DNA of 64,000 bases from Burkholderia sp. (GCA_030151225.1 JASLEG010000068.1:62001-126000), one strand, 5' to 3'; positions 1 through 9,202 are shown, numbered from the stretch's first letter. Numbers and translations are program-made. The notes: generated from the letters alone by a model not told the origin.

Positions 1-40
1 ATCCGGGAAACCGATATCAGCACTTTCCCGAGTCGCGGAT

Positions 41-66
41 TAAGTCTGATCTTTACGGACCGATAA
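41..66 (+). promoter_or_regulatory. possible sigma-28 (FliA) promoter
   Basis: TAAGTCTG (41-48), a 10-base spacer and ACCGATAA (59-66) resemble the flagellar sigma-28 consensus TAAAGTTT-N11-GCCGATAA, with the spacer one base short. It lies about 120 bases before a chemoreceptor gene, a usual FliA target. This is pattern matching only. Confidence 0.5.
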
Positions 67-186
67 CACGTTCGTACGCCGGGGCTGGGGACACACGATT
101 CGCGTCGCGCGAATCGAGCCACGAACAAAGAACGGAGCCGCGCAACACCGGCGTTCGGGTTCCGTTCGCACGACTCGCTCAAACAC

Positions 187-1773
187 ATGCTCAACAACCT
201 GTCGATCCGACATTGCGTGAACGCCATCGTCGGTCTGTTCTGTCTCGCGCTGATATCCGGTGCCGCGGTCGGCGTGCTCTCGCTGAATGCCGCCAACCAC
301 GACCTGAAGCAGATGTACACGGTCGACACGCCGGCCGTGGCCAACCTGGAAGGCAGCTCGGGCCAGCTGCTGCGGCTGCGGCTGTCGCTCGCCACCTACG
401 ACTCGCTGAGCAACATCGGCGACACCGACGGCGCGCAGGCCGCCTTCAAGCGCTCCGACCAGTACATCAAGCTGTCGAACGAGCGTTTCGATGCGTATCT
501 CGCGCAGGCCGGCCAGGATCCGGATGCACGCGCGCTGATCGACGAGATGCAGGCCAAGCGCGACGCGTTCATCCATCAGGGCATCGAGCCGGCCATGGCC
601 GCGCTGAAGGCCGGCGACAAGGCCACCTTCGGCGAGATTCAGGGCCACAGGCTCTCGCCGCTGTACTCGGCCTACGAAAAGGCCATGCTCGCGCTCGAAA
701 AGCACCAGGTGGACATCGGCCAGGCGCGCTACGAAGGCGCGCAGCACCAGTTCACGATGGTGATCGCGGCGGTGGCGGTGGGCCTGGTGCTGGCGCTCGC
801 GCTCGCGCTGTTCGTGCGGGTCTGGCTGGTGGGCGCGATCGTGCGGCCGGTGGATGCCGCCGTCGAGAGCTTCGGCCGGATCGCCAACGGCGACCTGACC
901 GGCCAGGTGGCCGTGACCAGCGCCAACGAGATGGGCAAGCTCAGCGAGGCACTGCGCGACATGCAGGGCTCGCTCGCGACCACCGTGGGCACGGTGCGCA
1001 GCAGCACGGAATCGATCAACGTGGGCGTGGGCGAGATCGCGGCCGGCAACACCAACCTGTCGCAGCGCACCGAGGAGCAGGCCGCCTCGCTCGAGGAAAC
1101 GGCGGCCAGCATCGAGCAGTTGACGTCCACGGTCAAGCAGACCGCCGACAACGTGCGCGAGGCCAGCTCGCTGGCCGAGGGCGCGTCGGGCCTCGCCGCC
1201 GAGGGCGGCAAGCTGGCGCGCGACGTGGTGGGCACGATGCACGGCATCGTGGACGATTCGCGCCGGATCGGCGACATCGTGGGCGTGATCGAGGGCATCG
1301 CGTTCCAGACCAACATCCTCGCGCTCAACGCGGCGGTGGAAGCGGCGCGGGCCGGCGAGCAGGGGCGCGGCTTCGCGGTGGTGGCGAGCGAGGTGCGTTC
1401 GCTCGCCCAGCGCAGCGCGGCGGCCGCCAAGGAGATCAAGGGCGTGATCGAGGAATCGACGCAGCGCGTGCAGACCGGCGCGGAGCTCGTGGAGCGCTCG
1501 GGCACCACGATGAACGACATCGTCGCGGCGATCGGCCGGGTCAGCGGCATCATGAACGACATCGCGGTGGCCTCGCACGAGCAGAGCGACGGCATCGACC
1601 AGATCAACATCGCCGTGTCGCAGATGGATCAGGTCACGCAGCAGAACGCCGCGCTGGTGGAGCAGGCCGCGGCGGCGGCCGCGTCGCTCGTCGATCAGGC
1701 GCAGCGGCTCGGCGACGCCGTGGCGGTGTTCCGCGTCGACGTGAACGCGCGGCGGGCAGGGCACGGGTACTGA
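187..1773 (+). CDS. methyl-accepting chemotaxis protein
   Basis: A 528-residue transmembrane chemoreceptor that would pass ligand binding in the periplasm to CheA/CheW. Residues about 10-32 are a first membrane segment, 33-190 a Tar/Tsr-like helical sensor domain, 193-213 the second membrane segment, followed by HAMP and a long signalling coiled coil. The conserved hairpin tip is present near residues 370-405 ([19 protein letters not shown], then [10 protein letters not shown]). The tail lacks a CheR/CheB-tethering pentapeptide. No Shine-Dalgarno is obvious before the ATG. It is a single gene with no che genes nearby, so it probably feeds a chemotaxis array encoded elsewhere. The ligand cannot be inferred from sequence. 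Confidence 0.95.
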   Translation: MLNNLSIRHCVNAIVGLFCLALISGAAVGVLSLNAANHDLKQMYTVDTPAVANLEGSSGQLLRLRLSLATYDSLSNIGDTDGAQAAFKRSDQYIKLSNERFDAYLAQAGQDPDARALIDEMQAKRDAFIHQGIEPAMAALKAGDKATFGEIQGHRLSPLYSAYEKAMLALEKHQVDIGQARYEGAQHQFTMVIAAVAVGLVLALALALFVRVWLVGAIVRPVDAAVESFGRIANGDLTGQVAVTSANEMGKLSEALRDMQGSLATTVGTVRSSTESINVGVGEIAAGNTNLSQRTEEQAASLEETAASIEQLTSTVKQTADNVREASSLAEGASGLAAEGGKLARDVVGTMHGIVDDSRRIGDIVGVIEGIAFQTNILALNAAVEAARAGEQGRGFAVVASEVRSLAQRSAAAAKEIKGVIEESTQRVQTGAELVERSGTTMNDIVAAIGRVSGIMNDIAVASHEQSDGIDQINIAVSQMDQVTQQNAALVEQAAAAAASLVDQAQRLGDAVAVFRVDVNARRAGHGY

Positions 1774-1878
1774 CCGGGCGGATTCAAGTTTCGACGTGGA
1801 ATGCCGTCACCATGGACAGGTGGTCGGCACTTCCGATCGCCGCCTTCGGCGCCTCGCGCGCCATTCGAGGAGCCTGCC

Positions 1879-2256
1879 ATGACCGACCGTCGCGTATCGT
1901 CGAATCCCCGTGCCCTGTCCGCCGCGCCGGACGCCATGCGCCAGTATCGCTTCGCGCTCGGCGCGCTCGTGCTGGCCGTCGTGGCCGTCGCGAGCCCCCA
2001 TGCGCACGCGCAGGACGGCGGCATCCGCTTCAGCGGCATGATCGTGGAGCCGCCGTGCCGGTTCGCCGTCGATCATCGCCAGATGCAGGTGCGCCCGCGC
2101 TGCGAGCGGCCCGTGGCCGGCCGCATGCGCTTCGTGGACGTGTCCACCGGGCGTAGCCTCGAGAGCGTGCCGTTCGACAAGGCGACGCGCGCGATCGCGG
2201 CACCGGCGGCACCGGGCGCCGCGAAGGAAATCGTGGCGACGGTCACCTATCTGTAG
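1879..2256 (+). CDS. small secreted fimbria-like protein
   Basis: A 125-residue protein starting at the ATG preceded by GAGGAG (1867-1872). A longer frame from 1801 exists but has no such site. Residues about 25-45 form a signal peptide ending AHAQ. The mature start, GGIRFSGMIVEPPC, resembles the N-terminal strand of type 1 pilin-fold proteins (Gx-I-x-F-x-G-x-I-x-E-x-x-C). A second cysteine (PRCERP) could form the usual pilin disulfide. At about 80 mature residues it is shorter than a typical fimbrial subunit, and no chaperone or usher gene is adjacent. It may be an orphan pilin-like protein or a small periplasmic protein; the function is not known. Confidence 0.6.
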   Translation: MTDRRVSSNPRALSAAPDAMRQYRFALGALVLAVVAVASPHAHAQDGGIRFSGMIVEPPCRFAVDHRQMQVRPRCERPVAGRMRFVDVSTGRSLESVPFDKATRAIAAPAAPGAAKEIVATVTYL

Positions 2257-2271
2257 TGCGGCCGGCAGCGC

Positions 2272-2935
2272 TCATTGCGGGCCGGCTTCGGGTGCAGCGA
2301 CCCGCGCACCCGTGACCGGGTGGCGGGCCAGCGATGCCGCCGCCTGTCAGGCCGTCGCCGCGCCGTCGCGCGAGGCGGGTACGCCGAGCGCCTGGCGGAT
2401 CTCCATGAAATGCCCGTCGAGCACGCGCACGCCGTGCCTCGTCGCGGCCTGCCGCTCGAGTTGGGGACGCACGCGTTGGGGACGCACGCCGGCGGCGACG
2501 TCGAGATGCCGGGCCTGAAACGCCTCGACGATGGGCGGCGACAGCGGCAGGCGCACCACCGTGGCCTGCCGCGGCTCACGGCCACCGTCACGCCCGGCCG
2601 GTCCACCTGATCGTTGGCCGTGATCGGCGAATCCTTGCGCACCGGATAGGCGCCCTCGATCGTCACGTACGGCGCGGTGAAGCGGATCGCATCGGCGCGG
2701 CCATCGGCCAGATTGGCGACCGAGTCGGCTGCCCGGTGCCCGGATCGAGCGTCGCCAGCACAGGGTTGCCGACGTTGATCGAGGCCCGCAGCACGCCCGT
2801 GGGCGCCAGCGCGTGGAGGGCGGCTGCGTCGGCGGTCGATGGCTCGGGATGGGTCGCGCAAGCGGCCAGGACGACGCAGATCGACGTCCACGCGGGCATC
2901 GCCCGGGCACGGCCGATCGAGCGCGGGCCCCTCAT
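2272..2935 (-). pseudogene. decayed family 3 solute-binding lipoprotein
   Basis: Remains of an amino-acid-type ABC solute-binding protein, readable only by switching frames. It starts at 2935, overlapping the upstream hydrolase stop as ATGA, with a lipoprotein signal (VVLAAC), then PTGVLRASINVGNPVLA. The central part (RADAIRFTAPYVTIEGAY) lies in a second frame, the part ending DGHFMEIRQALGVPASR in a third, and the end (SLARHPVTGARVAAPEAG) in another. About 40-50 codons that family members carry between VLATLDPGTG and the RAD motif appear to be missing. At least two frameshifts plus an internal deletion make it non-functional. It was once the downstream, translationally coupled partner of the hydrolase gene. 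Confidence 0.75.
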
Positions 2936-4035
2936 TGCGCCGGCACCTGCGCCAGCCCCTTCAGCAGCACCGCGTGAAACGCGTCCGGATCCTGCATCTG
3001 CGGCGCGTGGCCCGCGTCGGGAAACTCCACGAGACGCGCCTGCGGGATCGCGGCGGCCGCCTGCTTCGCGAGCACCGGATAGTTGCCGAGCGTCGGGCGG
3101 ATCGCGGGCGGTGCGTATTCCTTGCCGATCGCCGTGTTGTCCTTGTCGCCGACGATCAGCAGCGTGGGCGTCTTCAACTGCGGGAGCGCGTACACCACCG
3201 GCTGGGTCAGGATCATGTCGTAGAGCAGCGCCGAATTCCAGGCCACGCGCGCGCGGTCCGGGCCGCGGTACATGCCGGCCAGCATCTGCACCGACGGCTC
3301 GTAGGCCTCGCGCCACTGCCCGGCGAAATAGGTGTTGCGCTCGTAGTTGCGGATCCGGTCGGCACTGGTGTGCAGCTCGCGCTCGTACCACTGATCGACC
3401 GATATCGGCGGCACACCTTTGGCACGCCAGTCCTCGAGGCCGATCGGATCGACCAGCACGAGTTGCTGCGTCGAGCCGGGGTAGGTCAGCGCGTAGCGGA
3501 TCGCCAGCATGCCGCCCGTGGAATGGCCGATCAGCGTGGCCTGGCCGATGCCGAGCGAGGCGAGCAGCGCGTTCGTGTTCAGCGCCAGTTGCTGGAACGT
3601 GAACTGGTAGTGCGCGGGCTTGCTCGACTTGCAGAAGCCGATCTGGTCCGGCGCGATCACGCGATAGCCGGCCTGGCTGAGCACCTTGATCGTCGGGCCC
3701 CAGGTGGCCGCGCAGTAGTTCTTGCCGTGCAGCAGCACCGCGGTGCGCCCGTTGGCGCGGCCCGGGGCGGGCTGCACGTCCATGTAGGCCATGTGCAGGT
3801 CCTGCTGCTGGGAGCGGAAGCGGAAGTAGGAAACCGGGTAGGGGTAGTCGTAGCCCTCGAGTTCGGCGCCATAGACGGGGCCGTCGGGCGCCGGCGCGGC
3901 GGCCTGGGCCGGCTTGGCCGAGGCGCTGTCCGGCTGGGCGCCGGCGCAGGCCTGCAGGGCGAGGCCCGTCGACAGCAGCAGGGCGGCGAGCGCCGTGGAG
4001 CGCGACGAGGCATTGAAACGGTGAAATGGCGTCAT
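2932..4035 (-). CDS. alpha/beta hydrolase, exported
   Basis: A 367-residue alpha/beta-hydrolase-fold protein. The start at 4035 gives an N-terminal export signal (ALAALLLSTGLALQAC); the cysteine could be lipidated although the residue at -2 (Gln) is atypical. The nucleophile elbow is GHSTGG, the likely acid is in VGDKDNTAIG, and the catalytic histidine is in DAGHAPQM. HGKNYCAATW fits the oxyanion region. The frame stays open to 4179, but the upstream residues do not look like a signal peptide. The substrate is unknown; esters or small amides are usual for this fold. The next gene downstream, coupled by ATGA, is decayed. Confidence 0.85.
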   Translation of the reverse strand: MTPFHRFNASSRSTALAALLLSTGLALQACAGAQPDSASAKPAQAAAPAPDGPVYGAELEGYDYPYPVSYFRFRSQQQDLHMAYMDVQPAPGRANGRTAVLLHGKNYCAATWGPTIKVLSQAGYRVIAPDQIGFCKSSKPAHYQFTFQQLALNTNALLASLGIGQATLIGHSTGGMLAIRYALTYPGSTQQLVLVDPIGLEDWRAKGVPPISVDQWYERELHTSADRIRNYERNTYFAGQWREAYEPSVQMLAGMYRGPDRARVAWNSALLYDMILTQPVVYALPQLKTPTLLIVGDKDNTAIGKEYAPPAIRPTLGNYPVLAKQAAAAIPQARLVEFPDAGHAPQMQDPDAFHAVLLKGLAQVPAQ

Positions 4036-4180
4036 TGGAAATCCGGAAGCGGGCGGGACACGGACCTGCAGCATGCACGGGAATCCGAATTCTTGCCGTG
4101 CGGCCGCGCCTTGCGCCAGACGTCCGAAGGTGAAATGAGTTTCAAGCCACGGTGAAGAATCGCGACGATCCTGCATCAAG

Positions 4181-4903
4181 GTGCTGTACGCGTGCGAATC
4201 GGGAAGTCGTGGCTGGGGCTTCGCCTCGCCCCACAGCGATTACGACGTGCGCTTCCTTTACGTGCACGAGCCCGAATGGTATCTGCGCGTCGAACCGCAG
4301 CGTGATCTGATCGAAAAACCGATCGACGACGAACTCGACGTGAGCGGCGGGGAAATCCGCAAGGCGCTGCAACTGCTGCGCGAGATGCTCGTTCGGCGTG
4401 CCCGAACCGGCTTCGTGCCAGGCCGCGATCGCGTGTGCCCGATCGCGGTGATGCCCATCTGCGCGGCCGAGCGGGTGCTGGCGCTGGCCGAGGGGCCGGT
4501 CGAGATGGCGCTCGATACCGCGCCGGTGAACGTGTCGCCCGACGGGGTGGGCGCGCTGCCCGAGCTGGCACGCGCGGCAGGTGGCGAGCCGCGCCGGGTG
4601 CTGACCATCGTGGATTTCGCCGGGGCCGCGAAACTCGGCGGGCGCACCTCGTTCGACGATAACGCCGGCGCCTCGCTCGACGACACCGGCATGCCGAAGC
4701 TCGATGCCGAGGCGGCGGAAAAGCTCACCGGCGAGCTGCGTTACGCGGTACTCGGCGAATTCGCCGAGCTCGCGGCGCGCGGGCAGTTCTCGATTCCGAT
4801 CGCGCGCACGCTGCCGCTCCCGGCCTGGCGCGAGGCGCTGGCGCTGAGCCTGAGCGGGCAGGCGCGCGGCAAGCTGGTGCTGCTGCCGGGCGCGGCGGCC
4901 TGA
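4181..4903 (+). pseudogene. fused remnants: nucleotidyltransferase and oxidoreductase
   Basis: An intact 240-codon frame that joins two truncated genes. Residues 1-70 match the start of a predicted nucleotidyltransferase (ESGSRGWGFASPHSDYDVRF is the GS-x(n)-SDxD core; then RKALQLLREM). Residues about 95-240 match the C-terminal part of a zinc-binding alcohol/quinone dehydrogenase (ALDTAPVN, VLTIVDFAGAAKLG, then YAVLGEFAELAARGQFSIPI and GKLVLLPG). The nucleotidyltransferase lacks its own first strand and the rest of its catalytic domain, and the dehydrogenase lacks its zinc and most of its NAD(P) regions. A deletion that happened to keep the frame is the simplest explanation. Start GTG at 4181 has no clear ribosome-binding site. 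I do not expect either activity. Confidence 0.7.
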
Positions 4904-4930
4904 GATGGCGCGTGCATCCGGGCACGGCGG

Positions 4931-5713
4931 CTATGGCTTGTCCCGGCCCGTGATGCGCGCGTTTTTCCATTGCGGCTCGCTGGCCGACAACGGCTGGCTG
5001 GCTTCCTGCGCGCTGAGCGTGGTGCGCTGGCGCGAGTCCGGCAACGGGCCCTTGGACGGCACGTCCTTCGCACGGTTGTAGTCCTTCGTCAGGATGAAGG
5101 TGTTCGGCGGCTCGTTGGCTTCGGGCGGCGCCGACACGAGGACGCGGCCGTCGCCGGCCTTCTTCGGCAGATCCATCGGGCCGAGCTGATAAGGCGGCCG
5201 CGCGTCGACCGGCGCGAGGAACTGCGCCTTCGTCGGGTAATTGCCCGGCGGCAACTGCGAGCTGCCCGGGTTGGGCCAGTTCGTCGTGCCCACCACCGTG
5301 GCGTGGCTGGCAAAGCCGCGTTGCTCGGACAGATGCGGGACGTCGTGCGTCGCGCCCAGCGCCGATGTCGGTTTGAAGTAGCGCTTGTCCTCGCTCGTCG
5401 GATCGGTGCTCCAGAAGCGCTGCCCGCTCGTGGTGTTGGTGCGCACGCCGGTGACGGTCGGCACGATGGTTTCCCCGCTGACGGCCTGATGCCAAGACTT
5501 CGAGGTGCGCGACAGGCGCATCGCCTCCAGCGGGTCCAGGAACGAAAACAGGCTCGCTCGTGCGCCCGACAGTTTGGGCTCGAGCAGGCGCGACAGCGAA
5601 TTGTCGGCGCTCGACTGCCGCAGCTTCTGTTGCGGGCTTTCCGCTTCCGGCTTCGTGAAGGATGCCGAACGAGATCGTTTCGGCGTGCCGCCTCCGCCAC
5701 CTGTGCTGCTCAT
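4931..5713 (-). CDS. F-box-like protein, candidate effector
   Basis: A 260-residue protein with start at 5713, chosen for the GAGG 8 bases upstream; the frame extends to 5980 but the extra residues look unrelated. Residues 1-38 are polar and basic (TPKRSRSASF). Residues about 43-80 (DNA about 5474-5587) read LFSFLDPLEAMRLSRTSKSW, matching the eukaryotic F-box pattern (L..L.FLDP...RLS..SK.W). Residues 80-260 are Pro/Gly/Thr-rich with no recognised domain and no leucine-rich repeats. There is no signal peptide. Bacterial F-box proteins known from Ralstonia and Legionella are type III/IV effectors that recruit host SKP1. That role here is inference. It diverges from the unknown gene at 6008. Confidence 0.6.
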   Translation of the reverse strand: MSSTGGGGGTPKRSRSASFTKPEAESPQQKLRQSSADNSLSRLLEPKLSGARASLFSFLDPLEAMRLSRTSKSWHQAVSGETIVPTVTGVRTNTTSGQRFWSTDPTSEDKRYFKPTSALGATHDVPHLSEQRGFASHATVVGTTNWPNPGSSQLPPGNYPTKAQFLAPVDARPPYQLGPMDLPKKAGDGRVLVSAPPEANEPPNTFILTKDYNRAKDVPSKGPLPDSRQRTTLSAQEASQPLSASEPQWKNARITGRDKP

Positions 5714-6007
5714 GATTGCCTCGCGATGGAGTGAAGGACGATGCCGCGGCTGCGACGCGTGACGAGCGTGCAAAAAGCATGCCGATGCGGCAGCGCGTTC
5801 GGGCGTGGATCCGCGGGAGCAGGGTGGGTGACGGCGCGCCCAGGTTGAGGCGGAAATCCACCCAGTTGACGGCAGAAGCGATGCCGATGAAACTAGAAAG
5901 ATGAATATGGCGAGCTGGGCGGTTATGCTGTCGGTTGCGCGCGCATCGACCTGCATCGCATGCGCGGTTCTGGACATCACGCCCGGGCTTCAGAGGAGCG
6001 AATCACA

Positions 6008-7072
6008 ATGCCACACGATCAGGACGCGCCGCACGGCACGACGCCGGGCCCCCGAGCTTCCACGCAGGGCGCGAGCACGCCCGGGCCCGGGCCGAACCAC
6101 GGGCCATTCGGCAGCCTGACCTCGAATCCGGTGTTCCAGCGCTACGCCAGTGCGCTGAACCGCAGCATCGAAACCGGGCGGAGCATGGCGAACACACAGG
6201 CACGCGCGCTGTCGCAGCACGTGGACGAGGGCGTGCAACAGGCCAGCTCGCATGCGATCAACGTTGGCCGCGACCGCATGAAGCTCGACCATTCGCAGGA
6301 TTACTGGCCGCAAGTCAAGCTGCCGAAGATGGCGTTCAATTTGGCCGTGGACGTGGTGGCCGACAATTCGCAACGCATTGCGAAGGGCGCAACGGGCTTT
6401 GCCGACGGTGTCGCGGGCAAGATGCTGGAGGGCACGCTGGATCGCGTCAATCCGATGCATCTGGCCACGGCTGCCATGCATCCGCATCTGGCCAAGCGCT
6501 ACGTGGCTCAGCAGCTGCAGTGGATGCAGACGCCGTTCGACTTCTCCCGGGATCCGCTCGGATTCGCGTCCACCAAGTGGGATCAGGCCAAGAACAGCCT
6601 GCGCAACGCGCACGATCATTACGCCTCGCTGGAAGGCGGCTTCGGCGACAAGCTCGCCCACGGCGGCCGCGCGCTCGTGGACCTGACTCAGGAAAAGCTC
6701 GCGCCGATGATCGGCATGGGGATGGGCACGATGGCGCTCTTCGCGATGCCGAAACAGCGGAAGAACACGCAGATGGCGATGGACCGCATGTTTCCGAAAG
6801 ACCGATTCTACGGCCGAACCGCGCGCAAGACGGTGCCGCGCTTCCTGTTCAGCAAGCCTATCGCTCGCGTGGTCGGCAATCCGAAGCTCTCCGCGGGGCT
6901 GGCGACGTTCAGTTTCCTGACCAACATGGGCATGAACATCTCGGCCAGCCAGGAGCTGAGCCAGTCGAATCGGACGCAGCACGGCCGGCTGGTGGAGAAC
7001 AACCGCGAACTTGTCGGATCGGCGGGCCACCTCGATCTGGCGAAGTCGATCAAGGCGACTCGCAAGTCTTGA
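6008..7072 (+). CDS. uncharacterised protein, possible effector
   Basis: A 354-residue protein whose ATG follows AGAGGAG (5993-5998). The first 45 residues are rich in Pro, Gly, Ser and Thr without a signal peptide, as in type III-secreted proteins. The rest is mostly helical and basic, with two weakly hydrophobic stretches near residues 236-252 (LAPMIGMGMGTMALFAM) and 300-316 (LATFSFLTNMGMNI). I recognise no family. It shares a 294-base divergent upstream region with the F-box-like gene, and the pair has lower GC than the flanks. It ends a few bases before a transposase remnant. Secretion is a guess from composition and context; I found no perfect hrpII box in the shared region. Confidence 0.6.
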   Translation: MPHDQDAPHGTTPGPRASTQGASTPGPGPNHGPFGSLTSNPVFQRYASALNRSIETGRSMANTQARALSQHVDEGVQQASSHAINVGRDRMKLDHSQDYWPQVKLPKMAFNLAVDVVADNSQRIAKGATGFADGVAGKMLEGTLDRVNPMHLATAAMHPHLAKRYVAQQLQWMQTPFDFSRDPLGFASTKWDQAKNSLRNAHDHYASLEGGFGDKLAHGGRALVDLTQEKLAPMIGMGMGTMALFAMPKQRKNTQMAMDRMFPKDRFYGRTARKTVPRFLFSKPIARVVGNPKLSAGLATFSFLTNMGMNISASQELSQSNRTQHGRLVENNRELVGSAGHLDLAKSIKATRKS

Positions 7073-7075
7073 TGG

Positions 7076-7287
7076 AGCGAAAATGGCCGGCCCGTCGTCC
7101 AGCAAGGTATCGGCGCCGCTGACACGCGGCCTGATAGCGCTGCACGAGGTGCTCAACCTGTCTCACGCTCAACGCGAGCCGATCTGCCGCCTGACCTGGC
7201 TTCAGACGCCGCTCGCAAACGAGCCTGTACCACCTTTAACCGGTCCAGCTCGGTCATCGACATGGTGATCGTCCCGGATGCGTTCAT
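7076..7287 (-). pseudogene. transposase remnant, ISNCY-like
   Basis: The 5' end of a transposase. From the ATG at 7287 it reads MTELDRLKVVQ, then a one-base insertion shifts the frame to LVCERRLKPGQAADRLALSV and RQVEHLVQRYQ, the N-terminal helix-turn-helix typical of integrase-core transposases of the ISNCY/IS481 kind. The match fades after about residue 50, and the catalytic domain is absent because the frame runs into the end of the 6008-7072 gene. It is a footprint of an insertion, not an active element. Confidence 0.65.
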
Positions 7288-7331
7288 GGCCGGCGCTCCT
7301 CGAGGATGGCTGGCCACCAGACTGAACCCGC

Positions 7332-7368
7332 AAACACGACATTTCCATTTAGCGAAAACACGACATTT
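7332..7368. repeat. tandem 13-base repeat at decayed IS end
   Basis: AAACACGACATTT occurs at 7332-7344 and again at 7356-7368, a 24-base period, just outside the transposase remnant. Ends of such elements often carry repeated transposase-binding motifs of this form. It probably marks the outer end of the former insertion sequence. Confidence 0.5.
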
Positions 7369-7470
7369 GAACTTGGGACCAATACCCAAAACTGCGTTAA
7401 TCATGATTATGTCAAATAACGAAAACGCTTGGAACGCAGCAGGCAGATCCCCCAACCGCATCCCCCACAC

Positions 7471-8319
7471 TCAGAACGTATCGTCCGGATGCCCGAGCAC
7501 GCGCTCGCCGATCGCACGACACGCCGCCAGCAACGGCGCCACATACGCATCGATCGGCGTCTCGCTGATGCGGAACAGCGGCACGCTGACCGACACGGCC
7601 GCGAACGGCCGGCCGTCCGGCCCGACGATCGGCGCGCCGAAACAGAAGATCTGCAACTCGTTTTCCTCGCGATCCTCGGCATAGCCGCGCACGGCCACCT
7701 CGGCGATCTCGCGGTCGAGCGTCGCGCGGTCGGTCACGGTGTGATCGGTCCAGCGCTGCAGCTTGATCTTCGACAGCAGCGCATTGCGCTCGGCCGCCGG
7801 CAGCCGCGAGATGTAGGCCTTGCCCACCGAGCTCGAATACAGCGTCACGCGCGTGCCGATGCGCGAAGCCATGCGCACGGCCTGCGGGCTTTCGAGCTTC
7901 TCGATGTACACCATGCCGGTCTCGCTCGGCACCGCGAGGTGAACCGTCTCCCGCGTCGCGTCGCGCAGCGCGCGCAACGGATCGGCGGCGGCACCGCGCA
8001 GGTCGGAGCGCCCCCAGTAGCGGCTCGCCAGATTCACGAGCCGCGCGCCGAGTTCGAGCGCGCCCGTCACCGGGTGCTCGACGAGCAGCCCCTCGGCCAT
8101 CAGCGCGCCCACGATCCGGTACACGGTCGGGCGCGGATAGCCGCTCGCGCGCGCGAGCTGCGCGATCGACTGCGGCATTTCCGCGTCGGCCACGAGTTGC
8201 AGCACGGACATGAACTTCGAGAAGGCGGCGGTACCGGTAGGCTTCGCGCCATCGTCGGACGACGGCTCGGCCCCCTCGTCGAGGCGGCGTTCGGCGGGAA
8301 CAGCGGGAGATCTGGACAT
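7471..8319 (-). CDS. IclR-family transcription regulator
   Basis: A 282-residue IclR regulator: winged helix-turn-helix at about residues 30-95 (SIAQLARASGYPRPTVYRIV), then the IclR effector-binding domain (ETVHLAVPSETGMVYIEKLE, SSVGKAYISRLP, GYAEDREENE). It is the third gene of a leftward set with the cupin and SDR genes, so it would be expressed from the operator-bearing promoter at 9792-9821 and could repress itself. I infer that it controls both that operon and the divergent SDR/MFS genes through the sites at 9755-9787 and 10030-10062. The effector is probably the substrate of the pathway; its identity is unknown. Confidence 0.93.
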   Translation of the reverse strand: MSRSPAVPAERRLDEGAEPSSDDGAKPTGTAAFSKFMSVLQLVADAEMPQSIAQLARASGYPRPTVYRIVGALMAEGLLVEHPVTGALELGARLVNLASRYWGRSDLRGAAADPLRALRDATRETVHLAVPSETGMVYIEKLESPQAVRMASRIGTRVTLYSSSVGKAYISRLPAAERNALLSKIKLQRWTDHTVTDRATLDREIAEVAVRGYAEDREENELQIFCFGAPIVGPDGRPFAAVSVSVPLFRISETPIDAYVAPLLAACRAIGERVLGHPDDTF

Positions 8320-8443
8320 GAACGGATTGGGAACGACACGATGTCGGCCGATTATAGCGGCAGGCGCGAGCAGCGCCGACCCGCGGCCCTGCCCGCCCCG
8401 CCCTGCGTGATCGGCCCGCCGCGGGCCCGGGTCATCGGATCCG

Positions 8444-9175
8444 TCAGACCGTCAGATAGCCGCCGTCCACCGGCACGACGGCGCCGGTCATGAAGGCGGC
8501 GGCCGGCGTGGCCAGGAACACGGCCACGTCGGCCACCTCGGCCGGCGTGCCCCAGCGCTTCATCGGCGTGCGCTCGAGGATCGGGCCCGAGCGCGCCGGA
8601 TCGTCCTGCAGCGCCTGCGTGAGCGGCGTGGCGATCCAGCCCGGCGCGATCGCGTTGACGCGAATCCCGTCGGCGGCATAGGCGATCGCGAGCGACTTGG
8701 TGAGCTGGGCGACGCCGCCCTTGCTCGCGCTGTAGCCCGGCACCAGCCCGCCGCCGAAGAAGCTCAGCATCGACGCGGTATTGACGATCGTGCCGCCCGA
8801 CTTCGCGAGCAGCGGCCGCGCGGCGGCGCACACGCGCATCGTGCCGTTCAGGTTGATGTCGATCACCTGCGCGAACACCTCGGGCTCCAGTTCGGCCTGG
8901 CGGCGGATCACGCCGGCGCAGTTCACCACGATGTCGAGTGACGGCAGCGCGTCCACCACCTTTGAAACGCTCGCCGCATCGGTCACGTCGAGCGCGACGG
9001 TGCTCACGCCGGGCGGCGGCTCGGGCGTGCCCGCGGGCGCCGGCAGCCCGGCGGCGGTCACCTCGGCGCCGAGCTCGGCCAGCCGCGCCGCGATCGCCGC
9101 GCCGATGCCGGTGGTGCCGCCCGTCACGAGCGCGCGCTTGCCCGCCAGCAGATTGGCCTGATAAGTCATGATCAA
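8444..9175 (-). CDS. SDR-family dehydrogenase
   Basis: A 243-residue classical short-chain dehydrogenase/reductase. The cofactor motif is TGGTTGIG near residue 18, the structural motif NCAGV follows, and the catalytic YSASKGG lies near residue 150 with the preceding serine in NTASMLSFFGG. DGGYLTV closes the protein. It would interconvert an alcohol and a ketone with NAD(P). It lies 27 bases downstream of the cupin gene and upstream of the iclR-type gene. A second SDR (10058) is divergently transcribed in the same locus, so the two probably catalyse successive steps on one hydroxylated or sugar-acid-like substrate. The substrate is not deducible. Confidence 0.92.
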   Translation of the reverse strand: MIMTYQANLLAGKRALVTGGTTGIGAAIAARLAELGAEVTAAGLPAPAGTPEPPPGVSTVALDVTDAASVSKVVDALPSLDIVVNCAGVIRRQAELEPEVFAQVIDINLNGTMRVCAAARPLLAKSGGTIVNTASMLSFFGGGLVPGYSASKGGVAQLTKSLAIAYAADGIRVNAIAPGWIATPLTQALQDDPARSGPILERTPMKRWGTPAEVADVAVFLATPAAAFMTGAVVPVDGGYLTV

Positions 9176-9202
9176 GACTCCTGAGGATGAGGGACCGCGC
9201 GA

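Noticed and set aside
5714..6007. Searched for a hrpII box (TTCG-N16-TTCG) for the divergent F-box-like and unknown genes.
   Set aside because: No perfect match on either strand, so their link to type III secretion rests only on sequence character.
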